Assembly: GCA_963576725.1 (NCBI GenBank)
Contig: OY755242.1
Coordinates: 28,818,725-28,882,724, forward strand
Source: Azorinus chamasolen
Lineage: Eukaryota > Mollusca > Bivalvia > Cardiida > Solecurtidae
Length of the DNA: 64,000 nucleotides
Direction: 5' to 3'
In this document: piece by piece, positions 1 to 8,700 of the stretch
Layout: each line of letters opens with the position of its first letter
Numbering within the stretch: the first letter of the stretch is position 1
Made by a program: the position numbers and the translations under genes
The notes under the pieces: model-generated
What the model saw: the letters and a program-made list of their open reading frames with translations, nothing else
Databases searched by the model: none
Told to the model about the DNA's origin: nothing

Positions 1-233
1 CCCTGTTGTATATTCATGATTATTTATTAGACTAAATTTGATCATGTCATACATGTACAATGTATATCGATCTACACAGTATTTTTGGTGCTGGTGAAAC
101 CGTAGAGTCGGACCTATTATAATATCAAAAGCAAACAGAGCAGACCCTAATCAGATGGATCTTACAGGAGACATCTGATCTGGGTCTACAGTTTGCAACC
201 ACGTGAAAAAGTTTATATGAAGGAAAGGGTTAA
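1..233 (+). mobile_element. TTAA-ended hairpin MITE, family C/B type, cut by window start
   Basis: The sequence runs from AT-rich DNA with ATTCATGATTATTTATTAG into a palindrome with arms GCAAACAGAGCAGACCCT and AGGGT..ACAGTTTGC-like sequence, then ends GGAAAGGGTTAA at 222-233. The right end matches other copies at 3194, 59070 and 13546. The left end lies outside the window. It carries no coding capacity. Confidence 0.6.
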
Positions 234-332
234 TTCTTTGCATGTAATTTTTCCTCTGCAACAATTGTCTTCTTCAATTCTTAAAATAACATTTCTCTCA
301 TGTCTTAGCAGCAAAAATATGGTCAAAGTGTC

Positions 333-407
333 AAACAGTTTGGATCCTGATGAGACGCCGCATAATGTGCATGGAGTCTCATCCGGATCCAGTTTCCAAA
401 CTGTTCG
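333..407. repeat. Short palindrome, family H (TTTGGATCCTGAT type)
   Basis: Inverted arms AACAGTTTGGATCCTGATGA and TCATCCGGATCCAGTTTCCA..ACTGTT surround a short centre with GACGCCGC. The same design recurs at 27841-27898 and 48622-48676. The short open frames on both strands here are by-products of the palindrome. Confidence 0.6.
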
Positions 408-500
408 CATAAGTAATCACAGTTTTTGTCACTATGCTGCAAAGAGTTAATGCAGGATGTAAGATATGAAGAAAGCTTTTTGCATTACTTTCATTCTGTA

Positions 501-730
501 TTAACCCATTACCCCCATAAGCTATTTTTAGATCCAACCTCTTTGAATAAATCTACCGAAAAGGAGCATTTACTAGTGATAAGTAAAATGTTAAAATTGT
601 GTAGTTTTGAAACCATTGTGATATATAGAGCATTTGATCCATAGGAGCAAATGCTCTATTTATCACAATGGTTTCAAGAAGTGACTATTACAGAGGCGTA
701 AAAAGGTGTATTTATGGAGGAAAGGGTTAA
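501..730. mobile_element. TTAA-ended hairpin MITE, family A copy 1
   Basis: Begins TTAACCCATTACC and ends GGAAAGGGTTAA. The centre is a palindrome with arms GAAACCATTGTGATA..AGAGCATTTG and CAAATGCTCTATTTATCAC..GGTTTC. Length is about 230 bp, as in the other full copies. It lies in the 3' flank of ARPC5. Confidence 0.75.
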
Positions 731-739
731 GCACCCATG

Positions 740-745
740 TTTATT
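740..745 (-). terminator. Putative ARPC5 polyadenylation signal
   Basis: AATAAA on the minus strand, about 145 bp past the ARPC5 stop codon at 891. It is the first canonical hexamer downstream that I noticed. Whether it is used cannot be told from sequence. Confidence 0.4.
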
Positions 746-890
746 CACTCAGAGACCACTTTAGAGAGGTTCTACTGTAATTTCAACCAGTAAAAAACAT
801 GATCTCCTTAAGATGCTGTTAGTTCATCTCTTCAAGAAACGTGATGTGAAGAAGTATGCAGTAGTTTCATTAAGAGTCTGTGAAGAGCTG

Positions 891-3800
891 TTAAACCCTT
901 TTCCTGTCTGTTAACACTCTCACAATACATCCTGACCCTCCAGTTGCATAGGCCTGAAAACAACAAAAAATATAACAATGAGCACATAAAACAATATAAC
1001 AATGAGCACATAAAACAATACATAAAAAGAAAGACTGACAAAAAGGACAATCAGGCTGGCAGACATTAATAGACAAAAAAAATCAGGGGCATTGAATATG
1101 AATCCAATGGGAAGTCCATTTTAGGAGAAAGACACATAATTTCAAAGAAAATTCTGAGGAGAAGGGGTATATAAACAGCTGCTGTCAAAAGTAAGAAAAC
1201 CCTGATATTGGCAGTCAAATTGGTAAACCTTTCCATGATATAAACACCTTTTTTGTGTCTTTGCAAACTGAGCCATCTGATCAGGGTCTACTCTGTTTGC
1301 TTATGATTTAAACAAGAGCTGTCTGCAGACAGCGCGCTCCACTTTCTTTCATGCTGGATAGTGTAGTGGAATGGAAGTCTAAGTCGGAAAGAGGAGATAA
1401 ATAAGCAAAATTAATTTTAGTGTTACCTACCCTTGTGAAATATGTTCCCTTGTGATAGTTAACATGCATACCAAATGTGAACCAAATATCTTTGATGGTT
1501 TCTGAGGAATGGACCTTAACAAAAAGGTTAACCAACGCCGACACCGACGAGAGGGTCATGACAATAACTCCACTTTTTGAAAAAGTGGAGCTAAAAATAG
1601 AACTGACTCTACAGTTTCTGCCTAGGTAAAATTTGTATTTATGTACCATTAACCATTTCCTCCATAGGCTATTTTTAGACCCAATCTCTTTGAATGAATC
1701 TACCCAAAAGGAGCATTTACTAGAGAAAAGTAAAATTTTAGAATTTTGTATTTTGAAACCATTGTGATAAATAGAGCAATGGTTTCAATGGTTTCAAGTG
1801 GTTATTACAGAGGTGTAGAAAGGCGTATTTATGAAGGAAAGGGTTAATATAAACATTCAGCAAATATATAATCTTATATGACATCATTATTTCTTATGTG
1901 AATACAAAACAGGTAAAGGTTTAACCCTTTACTCCATAAATTTGATAAAATTGCCTTTTTACGTAATGGCAAACAAAACAGACCCAGATAAAACCACTCC
2001 TGTAGGAGCCGTCTGATCAAGATTTGCATTGTTAATGAAATAATATAGATATAATCCTACAGTTTGTGCCATGGCAATACATTCTTGTGACCATGTCCCA
2101 TCATTAAAATTAATCTAAATTCATCATGTTATTATTTCTTACATGAATATTCATGGAGTAACGAATTAAGGATGTGGAGAATGAAAAGCAACAATACAAA
2201 GGCTTGGTCACCTTTTCATGCCAAGTTAAAAGAGAAGCACTGCTGCCTTCTGAAGGGAACTCAAACCCTCGGTAGATATATTTCATAAGAACGTCTAACA
2301 ACTTGCTGTCCAAAGCACCAACAGCTCCCTCTACTTCTGATGTTTTGAAACTCGTCATCACTCGTATTGCCAATTGTACCACTTTATCCTGAAACAAAAT
2401 AATTAACCCTTTCACCGCCACAGTCGAGTAAATCCACCACGACAAATAGTGCAGTCCCAGATCAGACGCCGCCTTTTCAAGGCGGCGTCTGATCAGGGAC
2501 TTCACTATTTGTCCCAATCTCTAGTTCTATATATGTGCTTTATTCCTTTGAAATTTGCATTTATTTATCTCATTTCCTTATTTTACTAAATGATTTAACA
2601 AACTTGGATTCCAGACGACAATTAGAAATTTGGCGCCGAAAGGGTTAATACATTCAATACTAAGTACAGTAAAACCTCTCTACTATAAACGACCATTAAA
2701 TTACATCAAGTATTTTGTATTAAAGGCAGGTGGATGCTTAAAGCAAGGTGAAAGTAAAACAGAACGCTCCTATAGGAGCGTTCTGTTTTACTTTCACCTT
2801 GCTTTAAGCGACCACCTGCCTAAAATACCAAATAATTAACACAATTTAGTGGTCGTTATAGAGAGGTTTTACTGTAGCTTTCATATCCAATAAATGTTAT
2901 CTATTAAAATACTCTGTAACGTTTTATTTCTTTCTTCCATTTCTTTTAATCCTTTCCCTGTTCTACATTTATTCCAAATATCAATACTTACTGAATATTT
3001 ATGAACAAAATAGTTATAATCAATATGGAAGGTGGAAAATTGTAGCCATTTTAGAAAGTAAACAAAAAGATCTATCAAATCCCAATAGCAAACAGAGCAG
3101 ACTATGGTCAGATGGCTCCTATAGGAGCCACCTGATCTGGGTCTGCTCTGTTTGCAAATGCTTGAAAATGTGTTTATATGAAGGAAAGGGTTAAAAGAGC
3201 TGATTCTTGAGAAATTCAGAATACCCAGATCAGGAAATCATGAAATGTGTTTCCAACTTGATATCTAATCAGGGTCTGCACTCTGTCAGTCTGTTTCATC
3301 ACCCATCAAAACCAAAAGTCTACTATATTGTTTATATGTAAAATTTCCACTGTAGCTAAACTACTAAAGATCTGGGTCTGCACTATATGCAATGTCCGAG
3401 TTTCTTATTAATGTAATTTTGCACTTTTAGAAAAATTAATTAGTCACAACCATTTAATTTCATTATCTAATCTTCTAATTATCATTCTGAGTAAAACTAC
3501 AAGTGAAACCAACCTTAATTAAAAGAAAAATATACAGAAATGATTTGCATCAGTCTTTACACCATCTACATGGCTGACATTAGAATCTGTATCATAAATC
3601 AATTCTCCACCACTCCCTCCCTCTCCGTCTCTCCTTCACCAAGACAAGAGATCTGGGTCAACAAAGATTTAACAATGTTTGAAATGTTCAGTTGTCCCCT
3701 AATCATATTAGAGTCAAAGATCAACATATCTCGTATGTCCATTTGTATACTAGCAGCAAATTTGACATTACCAATGCAATAAGTTTGGATATCATACAGA

Positions 3801-5431
3801 TAAGATGCCATGTAAATTGGTGTCTCATCAGGATCCAAACTGCTTGACAATCTGACTGAACTTCTGAAGAAAAATAAAATAAAAATAAATAGTGTAACCA
3901 TTGGCACTAGATCATAAAGACCATAAATCTATTTATAAATTATAAATAGAACTACACAGTAAAAACCCTCTAATGCGACCACTTAATGAATAAACATTTC
4001 GGTCTTTGTAAGCAGGTCAGGTGGTTGTTTAATGCACGACAAAAGTTATGCAGAAAGCTCCTATGCATTAAGCAGCCACCTGCCTCTGCCATCAAGAACT
4101 GTGCCCATGTTTGGTGGTCAATTAGAGGGGTTTTACTGTATGGTCTTTTTCAATCAAGTGCCAGCGAGTGTAACAGACAATATTTGCATCTACAGTAAAA
4201 CTCCGCTAATGCGACCACTTAATGAATAAACATGGGTGCCTTTATAAGCAGGTGGTTGCTTAATGCAGGACAAAAGTAATGCAGAAAGCTCCTCTAGGAG
4301 CTTTCTGTATTACTTTTGTCCTGCATTAAGCTACCACCTGCATTTAACACCCAGAATTATACCTCTTTTAGGTGGTCGCATTTATGGAACTTTACTGTAT
4401 CACAATTACTTGGCATTCAACAAATTTACAGTTTTGCCCTATGCTTACTTTAACAGCTTGGTTGGTAGCTCCTAGAGGTGGATGTGTCAGTATTGTTTTC
4501 AAGGCATCGACATTCTTTCCCCTTGTTTTGAATTAAGGCAATATTTCATCTTTATTATTTGAAAGCATTGCATAAAATTTACATGTATACAAGTTAAATA
4601 TATAAACATATAGATGTATTTGAAAACTTCAAACAGATCTCAAAATATAAAGCAAAGCTTGGATCAGCAAGTGTAAGAATGGCATGCAATAACCTCACAC
4701 AATCTTCATCCATATTCTTGGAAATTTATGCAATTTAACCCTTTACTTCATAAATCCTCCTTTCTACACCTTTGCAAACAGAGTAGACACAGATTAGATA
4801 GCCATTGTATGAGCCGTCAGCTCTGTAAATGCTTACAATATAGATATAAGTCTACAGTTTCTGTCATGGCCATTAAGTCCTATGTTCATGTTCTAGTGTA
4901 ATTCAATAGTTACCCTGTCAATAGTTAAGCCAATATTTTGAGACCTTGACTTTCTTGTTCACTAGGACCCCACTGGAAATAAGTTGAAAAACTTAATGGG
5001 TTATCCTGTGTAATATATATGTCTCAAAATCATGGGCTTAATAGTAACAGAATTTATTGTAAATTTGACATATGTATTCACGAATAAATATATCTATAAC
5101 ACTATGATACAATGGAACAAACTGCCAGACAGCATGGTGCATGTGGATTCCGTAGAGGCTTTCAACTTCAAGACAGCCCTACGAGATCATCGCCAATAAT
5201 AATAACAATAATAAAGTCGTGTAAAAACCTATATAGGATTCTACGACGTATAGATACAGATAAAAGCCGACCAAAAATGGATTGCAAAGGATACTGAGTG
5301 AGCAAAGTGTTGATTTCAGATTCATTTGGTCCCTGGTCCTCTCCCTCAACTGCTTCCTCGGTAAATTTTTCTGGATCAAATAAATCAACATCAACTCTTC
5401 GGAATTTGTTCGATGCTGTGTTTTTAGACAT
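891..5431 (-). CDS. ARPC5: Actin-related protein 2/3 complex subunit 5 (p16-Arc), complete, 4 exons
   Basis: ARPC5 is the small p16 subunit of the Arp2/3 complex, which nucleates branched actin filaments in the cytoplasm. Reading the minus strand gives four exons: 5431-5295 (starts MSKNTASNKFRRVDVD), 4521-4449 (GKNVDALKTILTHPP..QAVK), 2388-2212 (DKVVQLAIRVM..LMKYIYRGF..LLTWHEK) and 953-891 (AYATGGSGCIVRVLTDRKRV, stop). The introns have GT..AG ends (CA|GTATCC, AAA|GTAAGC, AAG|GTGACC). Exon lengths of 137, 73, 177 and 63 bp sum to 450 bp, or 149 residues; the vertebrate protein is about 151. The KYIY.GFE and IVRVLT.RK segments are family hallmarks. The start codon opens the conserved MSKNT terminus. 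The gene shares its promoter with RPL35. Its introns hold several MITEs, two of them flanking exon 3 within 14-43 bp. Confidence 0.95.
1311..1597. mobile_element. Non-autonomous dispersed element with AGCTGTCTGCAGACAGCGCG head
   Basis: Starts AACAAGAGCTGTCTGC and ends with the hairpin CTCCACTTTTTGAAAAAGTGGAG followed by CTAAAAAT. The head holds the small palindrome CTGTCTGCAGACAG. It lies in ARPC5 intron 3. I see no coding capacity. Elements of this look are common in bivalve DNA, which is recollection, not a search. Confidence 0.5.
1649..1847. mobile_element. Family A MITE copy 2, palindrome arm deleted
   Basis: TTAACCATTTCC at the left and GGAAAGGGTTAA at the right match family A, but the central dyad is missing: GAAACCATTGTGATAAATAGAGC runs straight into CAATGGTTTC. 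This looks like loss of most of one hairpin arm. It lies in ARPC5 intron 3. Confidence 0.7.
1921..2169. mobile_element. TTAA-ended MITE, family C, beside ARPC5 exon 3
   Basis: Begins TTAACCCTTTACTCC and ends near CATGGAGTAACGAATTAA. The internal half-palindrome includes CAGACCCAGAT and GGAGCCGTCTGATCA. Its right end lies 43 bp from the 3' end of ARPC5 exon 3 (2212), on the donor side of the exon. Confidence 0.6.
2403..2648. mobile_element. TTAA-ended MITE, family G, 14 bp from ARPC5 exon 3 acceptor
   Basis: Runs from TTAACCCTTTCACCG to CGCCGAAAGGGTTAA. The palindrome inside has arms GATCAGACGCCGCCTT and AAGGCGGCGTCTGATC (2460-2496). A left-truncated relative lies at about 59505-59614. The acceptor AG of ARPC5 exon 3 (minus strand) is at 2390-2389, so the intron's branch-point region must lie inside this element or in the few bases beside it. 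Confidence 0.7.
2665..2876. mobile_element. TA-ended hairpin MITE, family D copy 1 (complete)
   Basis: TACAGTAAAACCTCTCTA at the left mirrors TAGAGAGGTTTTACTGTA at the right. The body folds through GGCAGGTGG.TGCTTAAAGCA and GTAAAACAGAACGCTCC/TATAGGAGCG (centre about 2772). The TA flank and CAGT terminus suggest a pogo/Tc1-like origin (inference). Length is 212 bp. It lies in ARPC5 intron 2. Confidence 0.75.
2946..3194. mobile_element. TTAA-ended hairpin MITE, family B copy 1
   Basis: Left part TTAATCCTTTCCCTGTTCTA..TATGGAAGGTGG.., then a palindrome GCAAACAGAGCAGACTATGG / TCTGCTCTGTTTGC centred on GGCTCCTATAGGAGCC (about 3121), ending GGAAAGGGTTAA. About 249 bp, the typical family B layout. 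Confidence 0.7.
3953..4140. mobile_element. TA-ended hairpin MITE, family E copy 1, central arm partly deleted
   Basis: TACACAGTAAAAACCCTCTAATGCGACCACTT opens it (read as two adjoining motifs) and GAGGGGTTTTACTGTA closes it. The centre keeps only AAAGCTCCTATGCATTAAGC, so part of the dyad is lost. It lies in ARPC5 intron 2, immediately before copy 2. Confidence 0.65.
4191..4399. mobile_element. TA-ended hairpin MITE, family E copy 2
   Basis: Starts TACAGTAAAACTCCGCTAAT and ends ACTTTACTGTA. Long arms GCAGGTGGTTGCTTAATGCA and TGCATTAAGCTACCACCTGC flank GCTCCTCTAGGAGC at 4288-4301. It lies 50 bp from ARPC5 exon 2, tandem to copy 1 with a 50-bp gap. Confidence 0.7.
4735..4910. mobile_element. 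Family C MITE, degenerate
   Basis: Opens TTAACCCTTTACTTCATAAA and contains GCAAACAGAGTAGACACAGA and GAGCCGTCAGCTCTG. It then continues with CTACAGTTTCTGTCATGGCC, as at 2065-2085. The right end is unclear. It lies in ARPC5 intron 1. Confidence 0.45.
5098..5275 (+). mobile_element. 5'-truncated LINE 3' end, same family as 6029-8390
   Basis: In shifted frames this encodes the same protein end as the LINE at 6097 ([21 protein letters not shown]), followed by the shared 3' tail GGATTCTACGACGTATA.ATACAGATA. It is a plus-strand copy, so it is opposite in sense both to ARPC5 and to the longer LINE 750 bp away. Its right end lies about 20 bp from the ARPC5 exon 1 donor (5294). Confidence 0.8.
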
Positions 5432-5776
5432 GTTTACAGCGTTTTTAACGTGACTTTTCTAATTCCTCACACCCCGGAAGTTTAGATATTTCCTCCTTTA
5501 GACGGCACACGAGAGTGACAACAGTTTGGTGGATGACACACTGAGGTGATTTACAGATTCGGTGTTGTTGTTTTTTAATTATATGATGTGTATTCAATTT
5601 TTAATTGGAAAAAAAACTTATTTCTACATGTTTGCTTTAAATTGGTACATCTGAATGATATGTATGATTCGTTTGGTACTCTCGATTAATAAGTAGCACA
5701 CATTTTTTTTACAAACTCTCGTGTGCAACCGGAAGTCTCGTTTCGGTCTCTTCTTCCGGTCAACATAGCCATCAAC
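5432..5776. promoter_or_regulatory. Divergent (bidirectional) promoter of ARPC5 and RPL35
   Basis: About 345 bp separate the two start codons. The motif CTCTCGTGTGC occurs once ahead of each gene in the same orientation relative to it: plus strand 5716-5726 for RPL35 and minus strand 5515-5505 for ARPC5. ETS-like CCGGAAG cores occur at 5474-5480, 5729-5735 and, inverted, 5754-5759. No TATA box sits at a standard distance from the likely start sites. This fits a housekeeping bidirectional promoter; activity is inferred. Confidence 0.75.
5748..5757 (+). promoter_or_regulatory. RPL35 5'-terminal oligopyrimidine (TOP) tract
   Basis: CTCTTCTTCC, 20-30 bases before the RPL35 start codon. Ribosomal-protein mRNAs in animals start with a C and a pyrimidine run that couples their translation to growth signalling (established knowledge). 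The exact start site is inferred from this tract. Confidence 0.7.
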
Positions 5777-8700
5777 ATGGTAGAAAAATTATATCTCGAT
5801 TAAATCTGTAGTAATCATGATAGCAACAACCCTAATTTAGAAATCGTAACTTTCCGATTCATTAACAAATAGTCGATGTTAACTGATCATTGTCTTACGT
5901 CGTATAACGGCTGTTTACATGCAAAATATCGGGCAGCAAAATATCCACCTACTGTTTGTTTTGCATTTAGTGAATCTTCTTTCAGGCATAGGGGTTGGTA
6001 ATAAAGTTTGAGCAGGCCTTTTCTGGTGTCTGTATCTGTATATATACGTCGTAGAATCCTATAAGGCTTTTACACGACGGGTGAGAAGAGTCGCCTTTAT
6101 TTCTGGCGATGATCTCGTAGGGCTGTCTTGAAAGCCTCTACGGAATCAGCATGCACGATGCTGTTCGGTAGTCTATTCCACTGTATCGCAGTGTCTACAA
6201 AGAATGAATTCCTGTATTGAGGGGTCTTGCTATTTGGGACTGCCAGCCCTTTTGTGTTGTTACGTACTTGATTTTCTATTATATTGCTTGCACAGTAGTC
6301 TTTAAACCTTGTTGCCTTGACGTTTCTCCTTGGTTTTGACGGTTTCGTGAAAGTGGATTTCGGTAGAGCTGGTACTAATCCCTCTATTACCTTATACATT
6401 AGTATCAGGCGAAGGCTCAGTCTCCTGTCTTCGAGGGTCTCTAAATCTAGTTGTTCTCTCATTCTTGTTACCGCTCCCGTCTCTCTGTCCTTATAGTTCC
6501 TTTTAATGAACCAGACCGCACGGTTTTGAATTTTCTCCAACCTGTCTATGTCCCCTTTGAGGTAAGGATTCCAGATGGTTGCTCCATACTCCATTATAGA
6601 TCTTACTACTGATATGTATGCCGTTTTCCTGCATTTTTCGGGAACATTTCTTAAGTTCCGTCTTAGAAATCCAAGTGTGGCGTTGGCCTTTTTACATAAA
6701 TTGTTTATGTGCACATTCCACTTGAGGTCTTTTGATATCTGTATGCCTAGATACGGATTATCTTGAACCTCCTGTAGGATATGGTTGCCGAGCTGGTAGA
6801 ATTTGGATATCTTCTGGTTTATGGAGAGCATATAACACTTTTTCGCATTGAATCTCATACCCCATTTGTTCGCCCATGTTTCTAGGTTGAGTAGGTCTGA
6901 TTGAAGTTTCTCCTGATCCGTACTGTTCTTGATGGTTCGGTAAAGTAGGCAGTCATCTGCAAACAGACGTACTGACGATTTTACACAATCTGGGAGGTCA
7001 TTTATGTGACAGAGAAACAGGATCAGTCCAAGGACAGTTCCTTGTGGGACTCCGGAGTCCACAGATGTCTCATCTGACTGTCCACCTTCTACTATGGTTC
7101 GCATTTTGCGGGTTGTTAGGAAGTTGGTCAGCCAGGTGTGGATGCTCCCTTGAATTCCATAGTGGTATAACTTGTGTAACAGTTTGTCATGCGGTACTGT
7201 GTCGAATGCTTTAGAAAAATCTAGAATAGCTACATCCGTTTGGTGCCCCCTGTCATGCTCCTGGAGGAAGTCGTTCAGCGTAGTTAAGAGCTGTGTCTCA
7301 CAGGAGTAGCCTGTTCGGAATCCATGGTTCAGATTTGTGAGGATTTCGTTATTTTCTAAGTGTGTCATTAGGTGTCTGCATATTATGTGTTCTAAAATTT
7401 TGCAGACAACAGAAGTCAAAGAAACCGGCCTGTAGTTTTCAGCAAGATGCTTATCTCCTTTCTTGAAAATACTGGAGACATTTGCTGCTCTCCAGTCAGT
7501 TGGGAGTTCACCAGTGTCTAGTGAGGCCTGCATTATGAGTTTCAGGATTGGGGCCAAATGTGCCGCACATTCTTTTAGGATGCGGTTTGGGATGTTGTCA
7601 GGGCCTGAAGCTTTAGAGGGGTTTACCCTTTCCAGCAATTTCTGCAAGCCGTTTCTGTCAATTTCTATCGGTTTGACTGTGTTTTCTGTCTTCGCTTCCA
7701 TGTGGGGTAGGTCTTGGCTTGCAGATTTCGTGAAAACTGATTTAAACTGTTTCAAGAGGATTTCTGCCTTCCCTTTACTGTCTGACACCAGTGATGTCCC
7801 TTCTTTTAGAGGAGCAATGCCTCCTGCATCTTGCCGTTTAGATTTCACATATTTCCAGAACGGTTTTGTGTTATTATTTTCCAAACCTTCTATGATGTCT
7901 GAGTTTATGTAGTCTTGCTCTGCTTTACGCATATGCCTTTTACATTCTTTTTGAAATGCCCTGTAATTTGACCATTTGTTTGTTTTGCGGGCCTGGTTAT
8001 ACAGTCTTTGCTTCTTTCTAATCATTTTCCGTTCCTTTCTTCTTATCCAAGGTGTACTATTCCTAGATTTTATTTCTTTACTCGGTATGTTTTTGTCCAT
8101 TGTTTCAAATAGGTGTTTCTTAAAGGTTTCCCACATACTCTGAACATTTCCTCCAATTCTGCACTGGTTTCCAATGACAGTTTCTGTATCCGCTAGGTCC
8201 ACTTTAATCGAGTGTCTATACGGGTCCGTCAAAAGGACACATTCCCAGTGTGAAATAGATAATATTTTCCCCTGTTTTGGAGGAAAAACCAGTTTAATGA
8301 AAATGCGGAACATTTTACTGGACCAAAATTGCTTTCTAAAACGTAGAGTTTTACGCAGGAAAAATCCCAATTATTGCATGTTGCTGACGACTAGATGTAA
8401 AAGTGACAAAAAACATACATTTATAGAAATGGCATCAATTTTCCCCAAACTTTGTTACCATTCGTTATGGTTTCAGGCACCAATTAATTGATTTTTTATA
8501 ATTATATTCCAGTGAAATGTGACATTTAAAATGCAAAAATGATTGAATGTTTTAAACTTCAGGCTACTGTCAAAGTTAAAGCCAAGGACCTGCGTGGCAA
8601 GAAAAAGGATGATCTGATGAAACAACTGCTGGAACTGAAACATGTAAGAGACATAGAATTCTAGTTCTGAAACTAAATGTTTACTCATGTCAGGCGCATA

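Noticed and set aside
7463..7912. A 149-codon plus-strand frame
   Set aside because: It is the antisense shadow of the LINE reverse transcriptase.
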